DNA of 37,177 bases from Chloroflexota bacterium. Its GTDB lineage: Bacteria; Chloroflexota; Limnocylindria; P2-11E. Positions 31,368 to 37,177 of the stretch are shown here, piece by piece. The translations under genes and the position numbers were made by a program. Location: assembly GCA_005883625.1 (NCBI GenBank), contig VBDU01000049.1, positions 1 through 37,177 of the forward strand, written 5' to 3'. The notes beneath the pieces are model-generated. The model did no database searches, had not been told where the DNA came from, and worked only from the letters and a program-made list of their open reading frames with translations. Each line of letters starts with the position of its first letter. Position 1 is the first letter of the stretch.

Positions 31368-32920
31368 CAGTGCTTGAAGTGGCGCCGTCCCGTGAACAGC
31401 ATCGCCATGCGGTACTTGTTCGCGGTGTCGATCATCATCGCGTCGCGGAGCGAGCCGCCTGGCTGGATGATGGCGGTCACGCCGGCGCGCGCCGCGACCT
31501 CGATCCCGTCGGGGAACGCGAAGTACGCGTCCGACGCCATCACCGCGAGCCGCGCGTTCTCTCCGGCCTTGCGGACCGCGGTCTCGACCGCGACGACGCG
31601 GGAGACCTGCCCCGGTCCGATGCCGACCGTGACGAGTCCCTTCGCGAGCACGATCGCGTTCGACGTGACGTGCTTCACGCAGCGCCAGCCGAAGAGAAGG
31701 TCGGTCAGCTCCTCGAGCGTCGGGCTGCGGTCCGTCACGACCTTGAAGTTGCCCTCGTCCACCGCGGAGTCGTCCGGCGTCTGCACGAGCATCCCACCGG
31801 CGACGCGCTTGTAGTCGTGAACGCCCGGCTCGATCTTGCGGTGCCGCGAGCCGACGATCGCGAAATTCGGCACGGCGAGAATCTCGAGGTTCTTCCGCTG
31901 TCGCAGGGTCGGGAGCGCGTCGTCCTCGAACCCGGGCGCGATGATCGCCTCGTAGAACGTGCCCTCCATCGCCTCGGCGAGCTCGCGCGTGACGATGCGG
32001 TTGGCGCCGACGATGCCGCCGAACGCGGACACCGAGTCGCACATGAACGCGCGGCGGTAGGCCTTCGTGATCTCGTTATCGGAGGCGATGCCGCACGGGT
32101 TTTGATGCTTGACGATCGCGGCCGTCGGCTGCGTGAAGTCCGACGCGACGCGCCAGGCGGCGTTGATGTCCAGCATGTTGTTGAAGCTCGTCGCCTTTCC
32201 GTGGAGCTGCTGCACCGAGGTCATCGCGCCGCTCTCGCCACGGACGCCATAGAAGGCGGCCTGCTGGTGAGGGTTCTCGCCGTACCGGAGGTCGCGGATC
32301 TTCCGCAGCGAGAGCGTCAGCTCGTCGGGGAAGGTCACGCCGGCCTCGACCGCGAACTTCGACGCGATCGTCGCGTCGTATGCGGCGGTGTGCGAGAACG
32401 CCTCCGCCGCGAGCGTCCGGCGCGTCTCGAGCGAGACCGACCCGCGCTGCGCGAGCTCGTCGAGGACGGCGCCGTAGCGCTCGCTCCGCGCCACGACGAC
32501 GACGTGCTCGTAGTTCTTCGCCGCTGCCCGAAGGAGCGTCGACCCGCCGATGTCGATGTGCTCGAGGAGCTCGGCCCCGTGCGTCCCGGCCGCCGCGGAT
32601 TCTCCGAAGGGGTAGAGGTTGACCGCGACGAGGTCGATCGGCTCGATGCCCGCCTGCTTGAGCTCATCGAGGTGCGAGGGGTCGTCGCGGCGCGCGAGGA
32701 GCGCCGCGTGGATCTTCGGGTGCAGCGTCTTCACGCGACCGCCGAGGAGCGAGGGCGTGCCGGTGACGTCCTCGATCGAGCGCGCGCTGATGCCCTCCGC
32801 GGCCAGCGCGGCGCGCGTTCCGTCGGTGGCGATGAGCTCCCAGCCGAGGTCGCGCAAGCCGCGCGCGAACACGTGGAGACCAGTGCGGTCAGAGACGGAG
32901 AGGAGAGCCCGCAGCGCCAT
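31367..32920 (-). CDS. purH: Bifunctional AICAR formyltransferase / IMP cyclohydrolase
   Basis: A 517-residue PurH of normal length that performs the last two steps of purine synthesis. The N-terminal MGS-like cyclohydrolase domain starts RALLSVSDRTGLHVFARGL and includes LLGGRVKTLHPKIHAALLARR and VAVNLYPF. The formyltransferase domain has LRYGENPHQQAAFYG, AAIVKHQNPCGIAS with the catalytic Lys-His, FGGIVGANR and the C-terminal PGGSLRD. It consumes 10-formyl-THF, the product of the FchA/FolD route at the other end of the window. ATG 32920 fits the family; TATACT ends three bases upstream. It is the first gene of a long minus-strand run joined by short overlaps to catabolic genes, an unusual partnership. 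Confidence 0.97.
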   Translation of the reverse strand: MALRALLSVSDRTGLHVFARGLRDLGWELIATDGTRAALAAEGISARSIEDVTGTPSLLGGRVKTLHPKIHAALLARRDDPSHLDELKQAGIEPIDLVAVNLYPFGESAAAGTHGAELLEHIDIGGSTLLRAAAKNYEHVVVVARSERYGAVLDELAQRGSVSLETRRTLAAEAFSHTAAYDATIASKFAVEAGVTFPDELTLSLRKIRDLRYGENPHQQAAFYGVRGESGAMTSVQQLHGKATSFNNMLDINAAWRVASDFTQPTAAIVKHQNPCGIASDNEITKAYRRAFMCDSVSAFGGIVGANRIVTRELAEAMEGTFYEAIIAPGFEDDALPTLRQRKNLEILAVPNFAIVGSRHRKIEPGVHDYKRVAGGMLVQTPDDSAVDEGNFKVVTDRSPTLEELTDLLFGWRCVKHVTSNAIVLAKGLVTVGIGPGQVSRVVAVETAVRKAGENARLAVMASDAYFAFPDGIEVAARAGVTAIIQPGGSLRDAMMIDTANKYRMAMLFTGRRHFKH

Positions 32921-32922
32921 TT

Positions 32923-32928
32923 AGTATA
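32923..32928. promoter_or_regulatory. Overlapping divergent -10 boxes between purH and the membrane-protein gene
   Basis: The 16 bases between start codons 32920 and 32937 contain TATACT on the minus strand (32928-32923) and TAGTAT on the plus strand (32922-32927). Both transcripts would have almost no leader. No -35 box is evident on either side. Confidence 0.4.
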
Positions 32929-32936
32929 GCCAGCCC

Positions 32937-33329
32937 ATGCCCTTCGATCCCGCGCATTTCGTTGAGCGTTTCTTCTCGCCCTTCAACAGCGAATCGCGCT
33001 TCTACTGGCCGGCGGTGGTGGCCGTCGGGGTCGCGCTCGTCGCGAACATCCTCTGGTACAACTGGCGCGTTCGGCTCGCGCCCGCGGAGAACGCGCTCAA
33101 GCCGTGGGCGTTCTGGATCAACGTCGTCTTCCTCATCTGGCTCCTCGTGCTGCTCATCGCGAAGACGCCGTTCTGGATCTTCACGCTCTCCGTCGTCGTC
33201 AACATCGCCGCGCTCGCGTACATGTACCTCTTCTACCTGCCGCCGCAGGAGGCGGCCTGGGAGCGCGAGCAGCGCCGGCGCGCGTACTTCCCCAAACCGG
33301 AGCGCAGGCGCAAGCGGCGCCGCCGGTAG
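32937..33329 (+). CDS. Small membrane protein of unknown function
   Basis: A 130-residue protein I do not recognise. It has three hydrophobic segments: about residues 24-40 (PAVVAVGVALVANILWY), 57-74 (AFWINVVFLIWLLVLLIA) and 78-99 (FWIFTLSVVVNIAALAYMYLFY). A charged tail ends in RRRKRRRR, which by the positive-inside rule should be cytoplasmic. The start is ATG 32937, only 16 bases from the divergent purH start, probably leaderless. The next plus-strand gene begins 163 bases later, so co-transcription with the exosortase locus is possible but not shown. Confidence 0.75.
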   Translation: MPFDPAHFVERFFSPFNSESRFYWPAVVAVGVALVANILWYNWRVRLAPAENALKPWAFWINVVFLIWLLVLLIAKTPFWIFTLSVVVNIAALAYMYLFYLPPQEAAWEREQRRRAYFPKPERRRKRRRR

Positions 33330-33492
33330 GTCGGCCCGACGGGGTCGGGGGGTCATCTCGGTACCGCAGACCTAGTACCAACATTTACCGGCCGTTGCTC
33401 CGTGGCTGTGACACGGCGGGCATAACCCGCGGCGGATGCTCCCGGCGGCGGTGGGGGTGACGGGCTCCGAATAAGGAGAGGAGCGCCGCGCC
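33330..33492 (+). other. Possibly structured leader before the exosortase gene
   Basis: 163 bases without a coding frame I can support. Hairpins are possible: GCGGG/CCCGC around 33416-33430, and CTCC (33465-33468) with GGAG (33475-33478), which would hide the ribosome-binding site of the exosortase gene. It does not match the riboswitch classes I can recall by consensus. Confidence 0.3.
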
Positions 33493-34110
33493 GTGGGTGG
33501 TCGAGCGGGAGGGCGAGCCGCGAGCGCGGCCGGGAGTGTCGCGCGCCCGCATCTCGTGGGTCCTTTGCGACCGATCGGCACGCTCGTCGCCGCGGCATCG
33601 ATCGCGCTCCTCATCCTGCCGTTCTTCTCGACGTTCGGCGAGCTGCTCACGCGGGCCGCCATGGCCGCGGGCTTCGACGAGTGGCTCGGTCAGTGGATCG
33701 CGCCGGTCGAGGGCCGCCTCGTGCACGGTGCCCTCGCGCTGCTCGGCATCCCGTCCGCGGCGGCGGGGTCACTTCTGTACGTCGGCAGCGGACCCGGCAG
33801 CCTCGCGCTGTACATCTCCTGGAACTGCGTCGGCTGGCAGACCGTGTTCTTTCTCGGGGCGTCGTTGCTCACCGGGCTCCAGGGTGAGTACACCGTGCGG
33901 TCGCGGATCGAAACGGCGCTGCTCGGGATCGCCGGCATCCTGAGCCTGAACGTCGTCCGGATCACGGTCGTCGCGCTCGTGGCGTTCGCCTTCGGCCAGG
34001 TGTCCGCGATCGTGGTGCACGACTACGGCAGCGTCATCGCGACCGTGGCATTCCTCATGGCGTTCTGGGTGTTCGCCTACAACATGGTCCTCGAGCGCAC
34101 GGGCCCGTGA
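33493..34110 (+). CDS. Exosortase/archaeosortase family protein
   Basis: A 205-residue polytopic membrane protein with about six TM helices. It carries the three invariant residues of the exosortase/archaeosortase family in order: Cys112 in ISWNCVGWQ, Arg156 in LNVVRIT and His176 in VVHDYGS. These enzymes cleave a C-terminal sorting signal (PEP-CTERM-like motif, TM helix, basic tail) from exported proteins and anchor or release them. No protein in the window has such a C-terminus, so the substrates lie elsewhere. The start is GTG 33493, with GGAGAGGAG eight bases upstream. Its stop overlaps the methyltransferase start by GTGA, and a polysaccharide-synthase-like glycosyltransferase follows, the kind of neighbourhood typical of exosortases in exopolysaccharide loci. 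Confidence 0.86.
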   Translation: MGGRAGGRAASAAGSVARPHLVGPLRPIGTLVAAASIALLILPFFSTFGELLTRAAMAAGFDEWLGQWIAPVEGRLVHGALALLGIPSAAAGSLLYVGSGPGSLALYISWNCVGWQTVFFLGASLLTGLQGEYTVRSRIETALLGIAGILSLNVVRITVVALVAFAFGQVSAIVVHDYGSVIATVAFLMAFWVFAYNMVLERTGP

Positions 34111-35024
34111 GCGCGGTCGTGGGAGCGATCTACACCGAGGACGCGCCGCGCGTCGCCGACGTCCCGAATCCGTGCGCGCTTTGCGACGAGCACCTGAGGC
34201 GAGCGCTCTTCCGCGTCGATGGAGCGCTGATCGTGGCGTGTCTGGGCTGCGGTCTGGTGCGGCAGGAGACGCGTCCAGCGGCGACCGAAGCCGTCTACGG
34301 CAGTACCTACTACACGACGGACGACCCCAAAGGGGGCTACGCGAATTACTTCCTCGACGCCGCGGTGAACCGGCGCACCTTCCGCCGCCGGGTCCTTTCG
34401 CTCGAGCGGCGTTACGGTACGCGCGGCCGGCTCCTCGACATCGGTGCCGCGCTCGGCGACCTCGTGCTCGAAGCAACGACGGCCGGATGGGATGCGGAAG
34501 GCGTCGAGCTGTCCGCCTACGCCGCCGCTCAGGCCCGGAAACGGGGGGCGGTCGTGCATGCGGGGCCGCTGGCCTCGCTCGGACTCCCGCCCGCGACCTT
34601 CGATGTCGTCACGCTCTACGACACGCTCGAACACCTCGCCGACCCGATCGCCGTGCTCGCTGAAGCGCGCCGGCTGCTTCGGCCGGGCGGTCTCGTCCAC
34701 GTCATCACGCCGAACGCCTCCGGGCTCCAGGCGAAGGTCCTCGGACGCCGCTGGTATCACTACAAGCCGCGCGAGCACCTCTTTTACTTCACGCCCGCGA
34801 CGTTGCGCGCCGCGACGGAACGCGCCGGATTGCGGTGGGATGGCTGGGCGCGCTCCCCTTCGTATCTCACGGTCACCTACATCTTCAATCGGTTGCGCTA
34901 TTACGCGCCACGTCTCTTCGGCGCGCTCGAATGGCTTGGACGCACGTTCCGCGTCGGCCCGTTCGCCTTCTACCTCGACGTCGGCGAGATGGAAGCGTGG
35001 GCACGCAAAGAGGCCGACGCGTGA
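34107..35024 (+). CDS. SAM-dependent methyltransferase with N-terminal zinc-finger-like motif
   Basis: A 305-residue class I methyltransferase. The N-terminus has four cysteines as CALC (23, 26) and CLGCG (45, 48), a zinc-ribbon arrangement common in methyltransferases acting on sugars or envelope glycans. The SAM site is GRLLDIGAALGDLVLEA, then VEL at the acidic loop, FDVVTLYDTLEHLADP and LRPGGLVHVITPN. GTG 34107 overlaps the exosortase stop, and its own stop overlaps the GT2 start (GTGA at 35021), so the three genes are tightly coupled. I infer methylation of a glycan or lipid intermediate made by the same locus; the acceptor is unknown. Confidence 0.88.
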   Translation: MSAVVGAIYTEDAPRVADVPNPCALCDEHLRRALFRVDGALIVACLGCGLVRQETRPAATEAVYGSTYYTTDDPKGGYANYFLDAAVNRRTFRRRVLSLERRYGTRGRLLDIGAALGDLVLEATTAGWDAEGVELSAYAAAQARKRGAVVHAGPLASLGLPPATFDVVTLYDTLEHLADPIAVLAEARRLLRPGGLVHVITPNASGLQAKVLGRRWYHYKPREHLFYFTPATLRAATERAGLRWDGWARSPSYLTVTYIFNRLRYYAPRLFGALEWLGRTFRVGPFAFYLDVGEMEAWARKEADA

Positions 35025-37177
35025 TCCGAGTCCTCGTCGCCGAGGGTCACCCCGCGAGCCGCGAAGACCTGCGCGCGGTGCTCGCCCTCGATCGCGAGGT
35101 CCAGGTGGTCGGAGAGACACTTGATGGTCGCTCCACCCTCGAGCTCGCGCGGAAGCTGCATCCCGATCTGCTCTTCGTCGACGGCTCGGTGCCGGGTATG
35201 GGCGGGCTCGATGCGGGGGCGCTTTCTTCGGAGCTTCCCGAGACCGGAATCGTCTTCCTCCCGCCGGACCCGGCGTCGCACGAGGCGTGGCTCGGCGCGC
35301 CCGCGGGGCGCGTGGCCAAGGACGCGACGTCCGACGAGCTCCTGCACGCCATTCGGACCGCGGTCTCGGCGACCGCGACGCGCCAGCGTTTCGGCTGGAT
35401 CCCCGAGGCGTGGCGTCGTCCGATCGAGATCCTTCTCGAAAGCGGCACGATCGCCGAGGACCAGGTCGACGCCGCCCTCGCCGAGTACTGCCGCGAGGAG
35501 TCTCTGGCGGACACGTTCATCAGCGGCGGTCTCACGACGCAGCGCGAGCTCACCGAAAGTCTCGAGCGTGCGAGAGTCGCTCCGCTCTTGTCGCTGAGTC
35601 CCTATCCCGAGCTCGGCGCTGCGATCGCGCCGACGGAGGCGCGGTTTTCCTCGGCGCACCTCGTCGACCCGGTCGACCCGATCGCCGCGCGCCGTCTGCC
35701 TATCGAGCTGGGTCGTTCGCTCGGCGTGGTGATCATCGCGACGAGCGGCGAGGAAGGCGTCGTCGCGATGGCCGACCCGCTCGATGAAGGCGCCCTCGCC
35801 GAGGCCGAACGACGCACGCAGCTGCGGCTCTTCCGTGTCGCAGCGCCTGTCGAGCACGTCCAGGACGCCCTTCTTCGGGCGTGGACGGGCCCCGGGACCC
35901 GACCGGTGCTCGCCATCCCGGATCCGTCGCTCCGGTCGGCCGCCGTGTTCGGGGCCATCTCCGCGGGGCTTTTCGCGGCGTTGGCCTTCGCGCTGCGTGC
36001 CGCGCTCGCGCCTCAGTACCTCTTCTCGGTCCTCGCGCTCTGCTGCGGGCTCTTCTTCTTCCTGTACGCGCTCAAGTACTACGTGACCTCCGCCGCCGTG
36101 ATCCTGCTCTCGCTCTTCGGCAACCCCCTCTCGACGCTCGCGCGACGGGTGACGGAACACGGCGAGACCGGCGGCGGAAACGTTGCGCCGGACGAGAGCA
36201 ACGGCGCCGACACCGCGCGGGGCGCACACAAAGAGGGCTACCGGACGCTGCGCGGAGAGCCGCTCGACGCCATCGGGTCCGTCGTGGTGAGCGATCCCTG
36301 GCTCAGGATGGGCGAGCTGCGCCTGCCGGCCGAGCAGCAGCCCTTCGTCTCCGTGCACGTCGCTTTGTACAACGAGGCCCGCGTCGTCGACCGGCTGCTC
36401 GCCGCATGCACCTCCTTCGACTACAAGAGCTACGAGGTCATCGTGGTGGACGACTCCACCGACGAGACGACCGCGCTCCTGGAGCGCTGGAAGAGCTCCC
36501 AGGTCCGGGTGATCCACCGATCAAGTCGCAAGGGCTTCAAGGGCGGCGCCCTGCAAGAGGCGCTTCGTCGGATGAACCCGCGCACCGAGTACGTGCTCAT
36601 CTTCGACGCGGACTTCGTCCCGCCGGCCGACGCGATCTGGCACTTCCTCGACTACTTCGGCCGGCTCGGTCGCCCCAGGGACGGGAACGGCCAGGGCGTC
36701 TCGAACGGCGACGGCCACACCGTCGGCGGCGTGCCGCAGAACGGCGACCGCCTGGCGGCGGTCCAGGGCTACCAGTGGCACATGCTCAACGCGAGCGAGA
36801 ACTGGATCACCAAGGGCGTGCGCGCGGAGTTCGCCGGCAGCTACGTGCTCGAGCGCACCGGCCAGGAGCTCTTCGGCGCCATGAAGATGATCTCGGGCTC
36901 GGTCTACATGATCCGCGCCGACGTGCTGCGAAAGCTCGGCTGGTCGACGTCCATCACCGAGGACTGGGAGCTGACCATTCGCCTCTACCTGGCGGGGTAC
37001 AAGGTGCTCTACACCCCCTACATCCAGGCCCCCGCGGAGTGCGTCTCGACGGTGCGCCGTCTGGTCAAGCAGCGCATGCGCTGGGCCGAGGGCCACACCT
37101 ACAACGTCAAGAAGTACTTCTTCCAGGTGATCAGCTCGCCCAATCTGAGCTTCAAGGAGAAGCTCGAGTTCTGCTTT
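35021..37177 (+). CDS. Membrane glycosyltransferase family 2 fused to receiver-like and MshEN-like domains (3' end outside window)
   Basis: An open frame of 719 codons from GTG 35021 to the window edge. Residues 1-115 resemble a response-regulator receiver but are degenerate: Asp54 (FVDGSVPGMGG) and Lys100 are kept, the N-terminal acidic pair is AEG and the Thr/Ser strand is FLPPD. Residues 145-287 resemble the GspE/MshE N-terminal (MshEN) domain, a known c-di-GMP-binding module. Two TM helices follow (about 306-365), then a GT2 domain with ALYNEARVVDRL, VVDDSTDET (Asp477), FDADF (529-531), TEDWEL (Asp648) and QRMRW (684-688), the full processive-synthase motif set. I infer a c-di-GMP-responsive polysaccharide synthase. 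Later TM helices are cut off. Confidence 0.85.
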   Translation, partial: MIRVLVAEGHPASREDLRAVLALDREVQVVGETLDGRSTLELARKLHPDLLFVDGSVPGMGGLDAGALSSELPETGIVFLPPDPASHEAWLGAPAGRVAKDATSDELLHAIRTAVSATATRQRFGWIPEAWRRPIEILLESGTIAEDQVDAALAEYCREESLADTFISGGLTTQRELTESLERARVAPLLSLSPYPELGAAIAPTEARFSSAHLVDPVDPIAARRLPIELGRSLGVVIIATSGEEGVVAMADPLDEGALAEAERRTQLRLFRVAAPVEHVQDALLRAWTGPGTRPVLAIPDPSLRSAAVFGAISAGLFAALAFALRAALAPQYLFSVLALCCGLFFFLYALKYYVTSAAVILLSLFGNPLSTLARRVTEHGETGGGNVAPDESNGADTARGAHKEGYRTLRGEPLDAIGSVVVSDPWLRMGELRLPAEQQPFVSVHVALYNEARVVDRLLAACTSFDYKSYEVIVVDDSTDETTALLERWKSSQVRVIHRSSRKGFKGGALQEALRRMNPRTEYVLIFDADFVPPADAIWHFLDYFGRLGRPRDGNGQGVSNGDGHTVGGVPQNGDRLAAVQGYQWHMLNASENWITKGVRAEFAGSYVLERTGQELFGAMKMISGSVYMIRADVLRKLGWSTSITEDWELTIRLYLAGYKVLYTPYIQAPAECVSTVRRLVKQRMRWAEGHTYNVKKYFFQVISSPNLSFKEKLEFCF

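Noticed and set aside
33330..33492. c-di-GMP (GEMM) riboswitch before the exosortase
   Set aside because: Attractive because of the MshEN domain downstream, but the conserved GEMM core is not present.

Overview
The window is dense, high-GC bacterial DNA with tight gene packing. Many 1-8 base stop/start overlaps occur, GTG and TTG starts are frequent, and several genes have a TAGACT- or TATACT-type -10 box within a few bases to about 20 bases of the start codon. The mixture of mycothiol-type glycosyltransferase, PF04392-type lipoproteins, NitT/TauT transporter, luciferase-like monooxygenase and exosortase suggests a soil or water bacterium of the Chloroflexota or a neighbouring Terrabacteria lineage. 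That placement is inference: no rRNA, tRNA or phylogenetic marker other than PurH is present. No CRISPR array, transposase, integrase or phage gene was seen.

Layout. (1) 1-5778 is a one-carbon and methionine module. A SAM-I riboswitch with terminator controls a minus-strand operon of MTHFR and two single-barrel MetE-like proteins, followed by a lipoprotein. Divergently, FchA and FolD are paired, and FolD has lost the residues needed for cyclohydrolase activity. (2) 5841-10993 holds a Cache-HAMP sensor histidine kinase surrounded by PF04392-type substrate-binding lipoproteins: two intact, one interrupted by an in-frame TAG, and one reduced to its signal peptide. No transporter subunits accompany them. 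(3) 11063-15824 holds an MFS exporter, then a minus-strand group of glycerate kinase, class II FBPase and an XRE-TPR regulator. (4) 15901-19682 is a plus-strand run of FemAB/GNAT-like transferase, MshA-like glycosyltransferase, PIG-L deacetylase and APH-like kinase. (5) 19679-25218 continues with a ThDP enzyme, a complete NitT/TauT-type ABC importer and a flavin oxidoreductase. (6) 25215-32920, minus strand, reads purH, CitE-like lyase, luciferase-like monooxygenase, FAH-family enzyme, SDR, a proline-rich membrane-anchored CBM-like protein and a frameshifted dihydroxyphthalate-decarboxylase-like gene. (7) 32937-37177, plus strand, encodes a small membrane protein, an exosortase, a methyltransferase and a large open-ended GT2 synthase fused to a degenerate receiver and a MshEN-like (c-di-GMP-type) domain.

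How the parts fit. Region 1 links folate one-carbon units to methionine under SAM feedback. Regions 5 and 6 look like uptake and catabolism of a small organic acid, possibly aromatic. Region 7 looks like an exopolysaccharide and protein-sorting locus. The strongest items for follow-up are the FolD/FchA division of labour, the split MetE operon with its riboswitch, the exosortase/MshEN-GT2 locus, the kinase with orphan binding proteins, and the GC-rich palindromes that have been absorbed into the C-termini of genes.
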